Source: Fusobacterium sp. | GTDB lineage: Bacteria; Fusobacteriota; Fusobacteriia; Fusobacteriales; Fusobacteriaceae | Assembly: GCF_032477075.1 (NCBI RefSeq) | Contig: NZ_JAWDXO010000019.1 | Location: 1 to 56,119, forward strand | Length of the DNA stretch: 56,119 bases | Direction: 5' to 3' | Part shown: one piece after another, positions 1 to 8,912 of the stretch | Position numbering within the stretch: position 1 is the stretch's first letter | Layout: each line of letters begins with the position of its first letter | Notes under the pieces: model-generated | What the model was told of the DNA's origin: nothing | Seen by the model: only the letters and a program-made list of their open reading frames with translations | Databases searched by the model: none | Translations under genes and position numbers: made by a program

Positions 1-40
1 TTCAGAAAAAATGTTACAATTTAATAACTAAAAAATAAAA

Positions 41-98
41 AGTATGCCTTAAAATAATAAAGAAAGGGAAGAATTCCTTTTAAGGCATACTATTTTTA
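41..98. terminator. Bidirectional intrinsic terminator upstream of the cas operon
   Basis: A perfect 14-bp inverted repeat (AGTATGCCTTAAAA at 41-54 and its complement at 78-91) has a U-rich tract on its + side (ATTTTTATT) and on its - side. It probably ends a gene left of the window and insulates the cas operon. Confidence 0.8.
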
Positions 99-111
99 TT
101 GAAAAATGAGG

Positions 112-141
112 TATAATTATTATTAAGAACTAAAAAGGAGG
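112..141 (+). promoter_or_regulatory. Candidate cas operon promoter (-10) and ribosome binding site
   Basis: TATAAT at 112-117 lies just after the terminator hairpin and is followed by AGGAGG at 136-141, seven bases before the cas6 ATG. No convincing -35 is visible at the right distance, so the promoter may be weak or activator-dependent. Confidence 0.4.
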
Positions 142-147
142 GATGAA

Positions 148-843
148 ATGAAGAGTTGGATTCTGGAATTGAAAGTTTTTTTATTAGAAGACATAGAATC
201 GTATAAAACCATAGAAAAAATAACGGCTTTTATAGATTCTACTTTTGATAAAAATGAATACTGGAAAGAATATCATAAAGATAGAAAAGTAAAAGAGTAT
301 TGTTTTAATTCTTTTTATCCAGTAAAAGTTAATACTAAAAAGTATAATGCTGGAGAAATATATACAGTACAGATAAGAACTATTTCCAAAGAACTAAAAG
401 AGCATTTCATGAAATATTTAAAAGATAATATAACAAAGGAATTAAAAGGCTTGATAATAAAAGAAAGGGAAATGGAATATAGATATATTGATAAGCTTGT
501 TTCTGTTACACCTACAATACTTAAAACAGAAAATGGATACTGGAAAAAAAATATTACATTGGAAGAATATGAGAATAGATTAAAATTAAATATAATAAAA
601 AAATATAATTCTATTTTTAATGAAAAGCTAGATGAAAATGTTGATTTATTTAATTTTATTGAATTCAAGAATAAGATTCCTGTAAAAATAAAATACAAGA
701 ATATTAATTTGCTTGGAGATAAGCTTATTCTGGGAATAGCTAAAAATGAAACTGCTCAAAAATTAGCTTTTCTATGTCTGAGTGTTGGGCTGGGAGAGAT
801 GAATGCAAGAGGGTTTTCTTACATGAATCCAAGATGGGTATAA
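148..843 (+). CDS. cas6: Cas6 CRISPR RNA endoribonuclease (type I-B)
   Basis: Cas6 cuts the repeat RNA in the pre-crRNA so that each spacer becomes a mature guide with an 8-nt 5' tag. The 231-aa length and the C-terminal glycine-rich signature GLGEMNARGFSYMN (about residues 214-227) fit the Cas6 ferredoxin-like family. His43 in the N-terminal half is a plausible catalytic residue. The ATG has AGGAGG seven bases upstream. It is the first gene of an eight-gene cas operon, and the next gene starts 18 bases after its stop. Position, length and the C-terminal motif make the call secure, though the catalytic residue is a guess. Confidence 0.9.
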   Translation: MKSWILELKVFLLEDIESYKTIEKITAFIDSTFDKNEYWKEYHKDRKVKEYCFNSFYPVKVNTKKYNAGEIYTVQIRTISKELKEHFMKYLKDNITKELKGLIIKEREMEYRYIDKLVSVTPTILKTENGYWKKNITLEEYENRLKLNIIKKYNSIFNEKLDENVDLFNFIEFKNKIPVKIKYKNINLLGDKLILGIAKNETAQKLAFLCLSVGLGEMNARGFSYMNPRWV

Positions 844-861
844 TAGAGGAGGTGAGATTAT

Positions 862-2655
862 TTGTTACGAGAATGTGTTGAAATCTTTACTAAGATATAC
901 AACCAAAAAGGGGAAAGATTTATAACTGACAGCTATGAATTAGAACCAGGAGACTATTTTATAGTCAAAAGTGATGGGAAATGTAATCATATAAAAATAG
1001 AAAGAACAAAAAAATCAGAAGAAAATTCAAATAGAAGAACAATAGGAGATTATGAATATTTAGCAGAAAGAGATTATTTGAGCAGATTATTGGATATGAA
1101 TAAGCCAATCGATGGAAAAAAACAAATTCATTCTAACAATTATTTATCTTTTTTTGTTAAGAATAATGTTCTAAGTGAAAAGAAAAAAGAATTAGAAGAA
1201 AGTATAGAGAAGTATTATGAAATTTTAAAAAATCCATTTCTAAAATATGATAAAGGGGAAAAGAAAAGGGTATATACACAACTTGAAGAAAAGTTAGGAA
1301 AACCTTCAGAAGAAAAAATTCAAAAAAATTATGAGTGGATCAAAGCAAATCTTTATGAAATAAAAAAAGAATTAAAAGAGGGGAAGGAATATATCAAAAT
1401 ATTCTTTGATGAGGATATAGAAGAGTACAAGAAAGAGAATGAAAGATATGTCATTCCTAATATATACAACAGTGTAGACTATAATGTAATAATAAATGAG
1501 GAAACTTATGGATTGCCAAATAATAACCTCAATTTAAATGCTAAAAAACCATATTTAGAAAATAAAACAAGAAAAGAGAAATATACTGTTCCTTATTTGT
1601 TAAATGAAGAAGAAGTATTTAAGCAAAAGAAATTCTTTGACTATATTTACAATATGGCAAATTCAGGAAAAAGAAATATATATATTTCACCAGATAAAAA
1701 AGAAATAATCCCTTTGGGAAATAAAGAATCTTTAAGTGATAATTTTACTGGATATTACCTAAGAATAAGAAAAGATAAAAGTGAAAGTGCAATAGAGAGA
1801 TATGATATTATTTCAGATTATAGAGCTGAAATTTATCCTGAAATAAAAATATTAGATTGTTTAGGAAATGGAGATAGGGGGAAATTGGAATATGGAAGTT
1901 CAATAAGCAAGAACTCTGAATTAGTTGCTATGTTGAATAACCTTTTATTCAATGGAAAACTTTATGGAATAATTTTTGAAAATTTAAAAGATTTAAAAAT
2001 ATTTGATGAAAAAATAAAAAATATAGCAAATCAATATAAAGAAGTATTCTTTGAATTAGTGTATAAAGGGGACATGAAAAAATTTGTTGATAATTACAGA
2101 AAAATATTTTTAGAACTTATAAAAAATTCTTTATGTAAAAAAGATTACATATCAGAAGCATATGATATGTTTAATTTAATGGTTAGTATAGGTGATAGTA
2201 TAAAAAAAGAAAGGGGTATGACTGTGAATAAATATCAAGAAATAAAAGAAAAATTTAGAAATATATTTGAAACTGGTGAGGGAGAGATAGAGAATGATGA
2301 AGAATATTTCTTCGCTTTAGGGCAATTATCAAAATTTTTAATTTCTAGGAATAGAATAACTGTAAAAACACATGAATTGGCAGTAAGAGTTATTGAAAGT
2401 AGAGATATTGAAGGGTTAAAAAGAGAAATTTATAAACTTTTTAGAAAATATGCTTATGATATAGGTTTCTACAGTACAAAATTTAATACTCTTTATGAAC
2501 GAATATTAGGATATGAGGCTGAGAGTGAAAAAATAAATATGGATAGGTTGTTAGGAGGATACTTAGCTGACTCATTGATTTATGAAAAATCAGCTAAAGA
2601 AGAAAATGAAGTTAATAATAGAATTAAAGAAATCAATGGGGAGGAGAATAAATAA
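862..2655 (+). CDS. cas8b: Cas8b (Csh1/TM1802 family) large subunit of type I-B Cascade
   Basis: This should be the large Cascade subunit, which recognises the PAM and helps recruit Cas3. At 597 aa it matches the usual ~600 aa of the TM1802/Csh1 family, and it sits in the canonical slot between cas6 and cas7. The protein is lysine- and glutamate-rich with scattered cysteines and no clear zinc finger or nuclease motif. The start is TTG: GAGGAGGTGA at 846-855 is six bases upstream and there is no in-frame ATG nearby. The 3' end of the gene carries the purine-rich ribosome binding site of cas7, suggesting translational coupling. The family is mainly inferred from size and gene order, because Cas8 sequences diverge strongly. 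Confidence 0.85.
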   Translation: MLRECVEIFTKIYNQKGERFITDSYELEPGDYFIVKSDGKCNHIKIERTKKSEENSNRRTIGDYEYLAERDYLSRLLDMNKPIDGKKQIHSNNYLSFFVKNNVLSEKKKELEESIEKYYEILKNPFLKYDKGEKKRVYTQLEEKLGKPSEEKIQKNYEWIKANLYEIKKELKEGKEYIKIFFDEDIEEYKKENERYVIPNIYNSVDYNVIINEETYGLPNNNLNLNAKKPYLENKTRKEKYTVPYLLNEEEVFKQKKFFDYIYNMANSGKRNIYISPDKKEIIPLGNKESLSDNFTGYYLRIRKDKSESAIERYDIISDYRAEIYPEIKILDCLGNGDRGKLEYGSSISKNSELVAMLNNLLFNGKLYGIIFENLKDLKIFDEKIKNIANQYKEVFFELVYKGDMKKFVDNYRKIFLELIKNSLCKKDYISEAYDMFNLMVSIGDSIKKERGMTVNKYQEIKEKFRNIFETGEGEIENDEEYFFALGQLSKFLISRNRITVKTHELAVRVIESRDIEGLKREIYKLFRKYAYDIGFYSTKFNTLYERILGYEAESEKINMDRLLGGYLADSLIYEKSAKEENEVNNRIKEINGEENK

Positions 2656-2657
2656 TT

Positions 2658-3602
2658 ATGAAAAATAGAATATATGGTGTGATAGGAATAAGATCAATGA
2701 TGGCAAACTGGAATGCAGATTTTACAGGATTTCCTAAAACAACTTCATCAGGGGAAGTTTTTGGAAGTGATAAAGCTTTGAAATACCCAATGAAAAAAAA
2801 GTGGGAAAATGAAGGAGAAAAAGTTTTGTATGTAAAAAGTTTGAAAGTAGATAGTGGAGAAGGAAAAAAAGGTGAGGTAGCAGTAAGACCTAAATCATTA
2901 AGAGAAAGATATGATGAAATATTTGAAGCTAATTTGAAAGAAGAGAAAGATAAAACTAATGTAATGAAAAATCTTTTTAAAGCAATAGATGTAAAGAATT
3001 TTGGAGCAACTTTTGCAGAGGAGAAAAATAATATATCTATTACAGGAGCAGTTCAGATAGGACAAGGATTCAATAAATATGCAAACACATATGTAGAAGA
3101 GCAACAAATATTGTCACCATTTAGAGATAGCAGTAAGGATGAAAAAGAAGGAGAAGCCAGTCAATCAACTTTGGGAACAAAAATAGTAAGTAATGAGGCT
3201 CACTATTTTTATCCATTTGTGATTAATCCACAAGTGTATAGAGATTTTATAAAAATGGGAATGACTGAAGGATACACAGAAGAAGACTACAAAAAATTTA
3301 AAGATGCAGCTCTGACTTCAGCCACTTTCTTTAATTCAAACTCAAAATTAGGATGTGAAAATGAGTTTGCGCTATTTATAGAGGTAAAAGAGGGGTATTA
3401 TCTTCCAGAGTTAGCTCAGTATGTAAAATTTTCTAAAGAAAAAGATTTTGTTGTAATAGAATTAGGGTTTGATGAGCTTATAAATCAATTCAAAGATAAT
3501 ATTTTATCTGTAGAGATATATTACAATACTTTAAATGTGAAAATAAAACATGATATAAAAGGAGCTAAAGAATATAATATCTTTACTAGAAAAGAGGTAT
3601 AA
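2658..3602 (+). CDS. cas7: Cas7 (Csh2 family) backbone subunit of type I-B Cascade
   Basis: Cas7 polymerises along the crRNA to make the backbone of the interference complex. The 314-aa protein starts MKNRIYGVIGIRSMMANWNA, the typical opening of Csh2 proteins: an RRM-like first strand, then a stretch mentioning the target-strand thumb (residues 14-35). The sequence around residues 180-235 (HYFYPFVINP, then ALTSATFFNS) is also characteristic of the family. It starts two bases after the cas8b stop and is followed two bases after its own stop by cas5, so the Cascade genes form one translationally coupled block. No damage is seen. Confidence 0.9.
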   Translation: MKNRIYGVIGIRSMMANWNADFTGFPKTTSSGEVFGSDKALKYPMKKKWENEGEKVLYVKSLKVDSGEGKKGEVAVRPKSLRERYDEIFEANLKEEKDKTNVMKNLFKAIDVKNFGATFAEEKNNISITGAVQIGQGFNKYANTYVEEQQILSPFRDSSKDEKEGEASQSTLGTKIVSNEAHYFYPFVINPQVYRDFIKMGMTEGYTEEDYKKFKDAALTSATFFNSNSKLGCENEFALFIEVKEGYYLPELAQYVKFSKEKDFVVIELGFDELINQFKDNILSVEIYYNTLNVKIKHDIKGAKEYNIFTRKEV

Positions 3603-3604
3603 TC

Positions 3605-4357
3605 ATGGAGATATTAAAATTTACTTTAAGTGGGAGAACAGCTTTTTTTAAGATCCCTGAAGTCAATTCTTATGTATATTTCTCTTATGGACACATACAC
3701 AAGGTTTCATTACTGGGGTTATTAGGAGCTGTAATGGGTTATGGAGGATATAATTCTCAAGGAGAAAAGGAATATCCAGAGTTTTATGAAAAATTAAAAG
3801 ATATCAAAATTTCTATCATGCCTAAAAATACTAATGGAAGTTTTTCAAAGAAAATTCAGTTTTTTAATAATTCAGTAGGGTATGCAAGTAATGAAGAGGG
3901 TGGAAATCTGATTGTTAAAGAGCAATGGTTGGAAGATGTAGAATGGGATATTTTTATAAAAATAGAGGATACAGATATTCATAAAGAATTGAAAGAAAGA
4001 ATGAAAAATTATAATTTCGAATATACAGTATATCTTGGAAAGAATGATCATTTAGCAACAATAAATAATGTAGAGATATTTCAAGGAGAAAATTTTTTAG
4101 AAGATGAAAGTGAAATAAATTCTCTATTTATGAAAGAGCACATAGAAGGTTTTTCTGAAGAAGAATTTAATGTCTTAGGATCAGAAAATGATGAAATAAA
4201 ATATGATCATAAATATGAAGAAAAATTACCTCTTTCTCTTCAAAATATTTCTAATCAATATGAAGTTGAAAGTTTAATTTTTACCAATAAAAAATGTATT
4301 TTAAAAAATAAAAATAATTTTGTAAAAGTGAATAATCAAATAATAGAATTCTATTAG
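3605..4357 (+). CDS. cas5: Cas5 (Cas5h family) Cascade subunit
   Basis: Cas5 holds the 5' tag of the crRNA and contacts Cas8 in the Cascade complex. The 250-aa sequence opens with a strand EILKFTLSGRTAFFKIPEVN and then has the conserved PEVNSYVYFSYGHIHKVSLLG region (about residues 18-39), matching the Cas5h/Cas5b group that accompanies Csh1 and Csh2. The start is ATG with GAGG from the end of cas7 just upstream. The second half is less conserved and rich in acidic residues. It lies two bases after cas7 and seven before cas3. Confidence 0.88.
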   Translation: MEILKFTLSGRTAFFKIPEVNSYVYFSYGHIHKVSLLGLLGAVMGYGGYNSQGEKEYPEFYEKLKDIKISIMPKNTNGSFSKKIQFFNNSVGYASNEEGGNLIVKEQWLEDVEWDIFIKIEDTDIHKELKERMKNYNFEYTVYLGKNDHLATINNVEIFQGENFLEDESEINSLFMKEHIEGFSEEEFNVLGSENDEIKYDHKYEEKLPLSLQNISNQYEVESLIFTNKKCILKNKNNFVKVNNQIIEFY

Positions 4358-4364
4358 GAGGAAT

Positions 4365-6950
4365 ATGTTTGAAGAAGAACTTTTTTCAATAGAAAAGTAT
4401 GTAAAAGATGAAAGTAAAGTTTTAGCTCATATATCAGATATAAAGAATCCAGAGACATTATTAGAACATTCTGATTTAGTGGTAAAATATCTTAAAAAAA
4501 TATATAAAGATAAAAATTTAAAAATAGTTTTTGATAAACTTGCAGAGAAATTTTGGGGTCAAAATGAAATTTTAAAAAAATTTTGGAATGAAATGATAAT
4601 CAATGTACCTTGTATGCATGATATTGGTAAATTAAATATAAATTTTCAAATTGATAAAATGAAAAATAAAATATTTAGAAGAGTTCCTTTATATCAAAGT
4701 AAGAAGCATTCTAATTTATCTGCAAGAATATATATCGATTATTTTAGCAATAAAGTTTTTAATCTATGTTTAGAAAAAAAATTAGATAACAAAAATGCTG
4801 TTAAATGTTTTATTTTTATCATTTTGAATTCCTATGTCATATCAAGACATCATTCTTCTACTAAGAGTTTAAATGAGGATTTCTTTTGTGAAATAATAAA
4901 TGATTATGAAAAATATAAAGAATTATTTGAAGAAATAAATAATTATTGTCCTAATTTGAATTTTTCAATAAAAGAAAATAAAAATCTATTCAGAGTATTG
5001 AAACAATTAAAAACAGGAGAAAAAGAATGGAATAATTCAGTAGAAGCTGATGAGTGGAATTCTATTGACTATTATATTTATACAAAATTATTGTATTCTT
5101 TATTAGTGTCATCGGATTTTTATGCTACAAGTGAATATAGTTCTGGAAAACCAATAGAGAGTCTAAATTTTCTTACAAATATTAATGAGTATATATCTGT
5201 TTTTAATAATACAGAAATATATAAAGGGATCAAATTACATCAGGAAACAGGGAAATTTTTTACTGAGGATAATATAAACTATCATAGAAGTGAGATGTTT
5301 TTAGAAGCAGAAGAAAATTTGGAAAAAGATACAAAAGAAAATATTCTATTTTTAGAAGCACCAACAGGTTCAGGAAAAACAGTTACTTCTATTAATTTAG
5401 CATTGAGATTATTAGAAAAAAATAGAGAGCTAAATAAAATATTCTACATATTTCCATTTAATACTTTAGTAGAGCAAACAAATTCATCTCTGAGGGAAAT
5501 ATTTCAAGATTCATCTTTAGAGGAAAATATTTCAGTAATAAATTCAATAACTCCTATAAAAGAAGTTGAAAGCGAAGATGAATATAAAAAAGATAATATC
5601 GATTATGAAAGATCACTATTAAATAGACAATTTATACATTCACCAATAGTCTTAACAACTCATGTCCATTTTTTTGAAACTTTATTTGGAATTGATAGGG
5701 AGAGTAGCTTTGCTCTCCCACACTTAGCTAATAGTGTAGTAATAATGGACGAAATACAAAGTTATAAAAATAAAATCTGGAAAGAGATAATAATATTCTT
5801 AAAAAAATATGCAGAGATTTTAAATATTAAAATAATTATTATGTCTGCAACACTTCCAAACTTATCAGTTTTATTAATGCAAGATGCAAAAATTCCATCT
5901 CTTGTAACTGACAGAGAAAAATACTATAAAAATCCAATTTTTAAAGATAGAGTATCCTTAGATTTCTCTCTCTTAGAGAAAGAATATGGAAGAGAAGAAC
6001 TATTTGAGAAAATAGAAAAAATTATTCTTGAAAAATATAAAAATAAAAAAGTAGTAGTGGAGTTTATTAAAAAAGCTTCTGCATTTGATTTCTATAAAAG
6101 ATTAACAGAAAGAAATGAGGAGATTAAGGAAGATATTTTCTTAATAACTGGTGATGACAATAAAGCTGAGAGAAAAAGAATAATAAAAGAAGCAAAAGAT
6201 AACAAAAGAAAAAGCATGATACTAGTAGCAACTCAGGTAATTGAGGCAGGAGTGGATATAGATATGGATATTGGATTCAAAAATATATCTATATTAGACG
6301 CTGATGAACAATTTTTAGGAAGAATTAATCGTTCTTGTAAGAAAAAAAATTGTAAAGTCTATTTTTTTAAATTAGATGATGGAGGAAAGATTTATAAAGG
6401 CGATGTGAGAATACAGGATAGATTTACGCTGATGAATGAAGAGATGAGAGAGATTCTTAAAAGTAAGAATTTTAATGAATACTATAGTAAAATTCTTAAG
6501 GAATTAGAAAAATTTTCTAAGGATGAAAAAAAAGAAGAAAATATAGATGACTTTAGGAAAGATAAAGTTATCCAACTAAATTTTAAAGAAATATATGAAA
6601 GATTAAAATTAATAACAGATGATAGAAGAACAAAAATGATATTTTTCTCTAGAAATATGAATATAGAAAGAGAAGAGATAGAAGGAAATGAGGTATGGAA
6701 AGAATTTAGAGAAATACTTTTAAATAATGAAATGGGATATGCTGAAAGAAGAGTAAAGTTATCTAAAGTAATGGAGAAAGTGGATCTGTTTTCATATAAT
6801 ATTCCTGTGGAAATGACATATAGATTGTCTTATCAAGATAAAATTGGAGATAATATTCTATATATTGAAGATGGAGAAGAATATTTTATTAATGGAAAAT
6901 TTGATAGAAAGAAACTACAATCAGATAAAGATTTTGAAATGATATTGTAA
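4365..6950 (+). CDS. cas3: Cas3 HD nuclease-helicase
   Basis: Cas3 unwinds and degrades DNA marked by Cascade. Both expected parts are present in one 861-aa chain. The N-terminal HD nuclease has His35, His85-Asp86 in the motif MHDIGK, the HH pair at 162-163 and Asp251. The superfamily 2 helicase has Walker A APTGSGKT (332-339), the DEAD-box variant DEIQ (462-465), motif III SAT (494-496), then motif V around EAGVDIDMD and motif VI GRINR. All catalytic residues look intact, so interference should work. AGGAGG directly precedes the ATG. It follows cas5 by seven bases and precedes cas4 by thirteen. Confidence 0.95.
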   Translation: MFEEELFSIEKYVKDESKVLAHISDIKNPETLLEHSDLVVKYLKKIYKDKNLKIVFDKLAEKFWGQNEILKKFWNEMIINVPCMHDIGKLNINFQIDKMKNKIFRRVPLYQSKKHSNLSARIYIDYFSNKVFNLCLEKKLDNKNAVKCFIFIILNSYVISRHHSSTKSLNEDFFCEIINDYEKYKELFEEINNYCPNLNFSIKENKNLFRVLKQLKTGEKEWNNSVEADEWNSIDYYIYTKLLYSLLVSSDFYATSEYSSGKPIESLNFLTNINEYISVFNNTEIYKGIKLHQETGKFFTEDNINYHRSEMFLEAEENLEKDTKENILFLEAPTGSGKTVTSINLALRLLEKNRELNKIFYIFPFNTLVEQTNSSLREIFQDSSLEENISVINSITPIKEVESEDEYKKDNIDYERSLLNRQFIHSPIVLTTHVHFFETLFGIDRESSFALPHLANSVVIMDEIQSYKNKIWKEIIIFLKKYAEILNIKIIIMSATLPNLSVLLMQDAKIPSLVTDREKYYKNPIFKDRVSLDFSLLEKEYGREELFEKIEKIILEKYKNKKVVVEFIKKASAFDFYKRLTERNEEIKEDIFLITGDDNKAERKRIIKEAKDNKRKSMILVATQVIEAGVDIDMDIGFKNISILDADEQFLGRINRSCKKKNCKVYFFKLDDGGKIYKGDVRIQDRFTLMNEEMREILKSKNFNEYYSKILKELEKFSKDEKKEENIDDFRKDKVIQLNFKEIYERLKLITDDRRTKMIFFSRNMNIEREEIEGNEVWKEFREILLNNEMGYAERRVKLSKVMEKVDLFSYNIPVEMTYRLSYQDKIGDNILYIEDGEEYFINGKFDRKKLQSDKDFEMIL

Positions 6951-6963
6951 CTATGGAGGGTCT

Positions 6964-7446
6964 ATGCCTATAAATGGAACAATTATAAATTATTTTATTC
7001 ATTGTAAAAGGCAGTGCTATATGCATTACAATAGAATAAATATGGAAGATGAAAGTGAATTAGTAAAAATTGGAAAAGCTATGCATGAAGAAAAAAAAAC
7101 AGATGAAATAACTGTAGAAAATATCAAGGTAGATAAGATAAAGAAAGATTATTTAATAGAGATAAAAAAATCAGATGCAGATATTGAAGCAGCAAAAATG
7201 CAGGTACTTTATTATCTCTTGAAATTAAAAGAAAAAGGAATAGATAAAAAAGGGAAAATAGAAGTAATAGAAAAAAATAAATCTTCAAGAAAAAGCTATG
7301 AAATTGAACTTACTGCTGAAAATGAGATATATATAAAGAATATAATAGAGGAAATAGAAAAATTAGTTGAGAAAGATGAATTGCCACCAGTTGAAAAAAA
7401 TAATAAATGTAAAAAATGTGCATATTATTCATATTGCTATATTTAA
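6964..7446 (+). CDS. cas4: Cas4 iron-sulfur exonuclease of the adaptation module
   Basis: Cas4 trims prespacers and helps select those with a correct PAM and orientation. The 160-aa protein has the RecB-like nuclease residues His41, the Glu66-Ile-Lys68 motif in LIEIKKS and Gln80 in the QxxxY element. Cys14 and the C-terminal trio Cys149, Cys152 and Cys158 can bind a 4Fe-4S cluster. GGAGGG precedes the ATG. The gene ends nine bases before the preferred cas1 start, so cas4, cas1 and cas2 are probably co-translated. Confidence 0.92.
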   Translation: MPINGTIINYFIHCKRQCYMHYNRINMEDESELVKIGKAMHEEKKTDEITVENIKVDKIKKDYLIEIKKSDADIEAAKMQVLYYLLKLKEKGIDKKGKIEVIEKNKSSRKSYEIELTAENEIYIKNIIEEIEKLVEKDELPPVEKNNKCKKCAYYSYCYI

Positions 7447-7455
7447 GGAGTGTAT

Positions 7456-8457
7456 ATGAGAGCTGGAACAAAATATATTTTGAGTAAAGGAACTCTTGAA
7501 AGAAAGGATAACTCACTGTGTTTTAAAAATGAAAGTAAAACAACATATATTCCTATTGAAGGAGTTAAAGAAATATTTGCATTAGATGAAATTTCTGTAA
7601 ATACAAAGCTTTTTGATTTTTTAGCTAAGCATGGTATTACATTGCATTTTTTTAATCATTATGAGGGATATTCTGGAACTTTTTATCCAAAAGAAAAATA
7701 TGTAAGTGGAAAGTTAGTGATTAAACAAGCAGAGGCTCATAAAAATTATAAAGAGATTATAGCTAAAAGCATTGTAAATGGAATTGGAAAAAATATTTAT
7801 GAGTTGCTTTATCATTATTATCGTCATGATAAAAAAGAGTTAAAGGAATATTTAGAGTGGCTTTCTAATGAGGTAGAAAGAAGATTGAATGAGAGTAATG
7901 ATATAAACGAGATAATGGCAGTGGAAGGAGAGATTTGGGCGAAATTTTATGATAATTTTAAAATCTTTTTAAGAGAAGATTTTATTATGAACAAAAGAGT
8001 TAAAAGACCACCAGATAACCCCATAAATGCTTTGATTTCTTTTGGAAATTCGATTCTATATACTAAAACTATCAGTCAGATTTACCAGACACATCTAGAA
8101 CAAACAATAAGTTTTTTACATTCACCATCTGAGAGAAGATTTTCATTATCTTTAGATTTATCAGAGGTTTTTAAACCAATTATTGTATTTAGAACAATTT
8201 TTGAATGTGTAAACAACAGAAAACTAAATGTAGAAAAACATTTTGAAAAAAATTTGAATTATTGTATTTTAAATGAAACTGGTAAAAAAATATTTTTAAA
8301 TTCTTTAGAAGATAGAATGAATGAAACTTTTGAGCATCCTGTTTTAAAAAGAAAGATTAGCTACATAACAGCTATAAAATATGATGCATATAAGTTAATA
8401 AAATTTTTATTAGAAAATAAAGAATTTATACCATTTTATATAAAGGAAAAGATGTAA
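7456..8457 (+). CDS. cas1: Cas1 CRISPR integrase
   Basis: Cas1, with Cas2, inserts new spacers at the leader end of the array. The chain is 333 aa from the ATG at 7456, chosen because AAGGAG lies five bases upstream and the family begins near this point; an in-frame GTG at 7450 would add only two residues and overlap that site. The metal-binding triad is intact: Glu157 in AVEGEIWAKF, His222 in SFLHSPSERR and Glu237 in DLSEVFKP. Cas2 begins directly after the stop codon. With Cas4 and Cas2 it makes a complete adaptation module. Confidence 0.95.
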   Translation: MRAGTKYILSKGTLERKDNSLCFKNESKTTYIPIEGVKEIFALDEISVNTKLFDFLAKHGITLHFFNHYEGYSGTFYPKEKYVSGKLVIKQAEAHKNYKEIIAKSIVNGIGKNIYELLYHYYRHDKKELKEYLEWLSNEVERRLNESNDINEIMAVEGEIWAKFYDNFKIFLREDFIMNKRVKRPPDNPINALISFGNSILYTKTISQIYQTHLEQTISFLHSPSERRFSLSLDLSEVFKPIIVFRTIFECVNNRKLNVEKHFEKNLNYCILNETGKKIFLNSLEDRMNETFEHPVLKRKISYITAIKYDAYKLIKFLLENKEFIPFYIKEKM

Positions 8458-8742
8458 ATGAAAGGTAAAAATTATAACTATATATTTCTTTTTTATGACA
8501 TAAATGAAAAAAGAGTGAATAAAGTTTTTAAAATTTGTAAGAAATATTTAAACCATCATCAGAGATCTGTATTTCGTGGAGAGATAACTCCTAGTAATTT
8601 AATAAGATTGCGTTTGGAATTAAAGGATATTATTAATAAAAAAGAAGATTTTATAAGCATTGTAAAATTAATAAGTGAACACTATTTTGATGAAGAGATA
8701 ATAGGAACACCTTGGAAAGATGATGAAAATATGTTTATATGA
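8458..8742 (+). CDS. cas2: Cas2 subunit of the spacer integration complex
   Basis: Cas2 is the small dimer that bridges two Cas1 dimers during spacer insertion. The 94-aa protein has the opening strand YIFLFYDI with the conserved Asp14, followed by the helix and the QRSVFRGEIT strand usual in the family. Its ATG abuts the cas1 stop with no gap, so translation is probably coupled. It is the last cas gene, and the leader and array begin right after it. Confidence 0.93.
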   Translation: MKGKNYNYIFLFYDINEKRVNKVFKICKKYLNHHQRSVFRGEITPSNLIRLRLELKDIINKKEDFISIVKLISEHYFDEEIIGTPWKDDENMFI

Positions 8743-8912
8743 TTTCCAAGTCTAAAAACTAGCAATTTTATTAAATAGTTATTTTAAAAGAGATTGAAAA
8801 GATAAAAAATTAAAGTATAAAAAATTGTATAGCTTGGAAAAAAAGATAAAAAGCCTTGTTAAATTCAATGATAGAAAGAATAGTAAATAATGAGAATGCT
8901 TATTTTATGAAG
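8743..8912 (+). promoter_or_regulatory. CRISPR leader
   Basis: This ~170-nt AT-rich stretch lies between cas2 and the first perfect repeat and has no ORF. It is taken as the leader because the opposite end of the array carries the degenerate repeat. At 8877-8894 it contains an 18-nt stretch agreeing with the repeat at 16 of 18 positions, out of phase with the array spacing; this could be an anchoring motif for integration or a repeat relic. Confidence 0.75.

Noticed and set aside
315..698. Open frame on - inside cas6 and similar long frames opposite other genes
   Set aside because: They are antisense shadows caused by low GC content, with no ribosome binding site and no recognisable protein.
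7450..7455. GTG at 7450 as the cas1 start
   Set aside because: It overlaps the AAGGAG ribosome binding site; the ATG at 7456 is correctly spaced and fits the family start.
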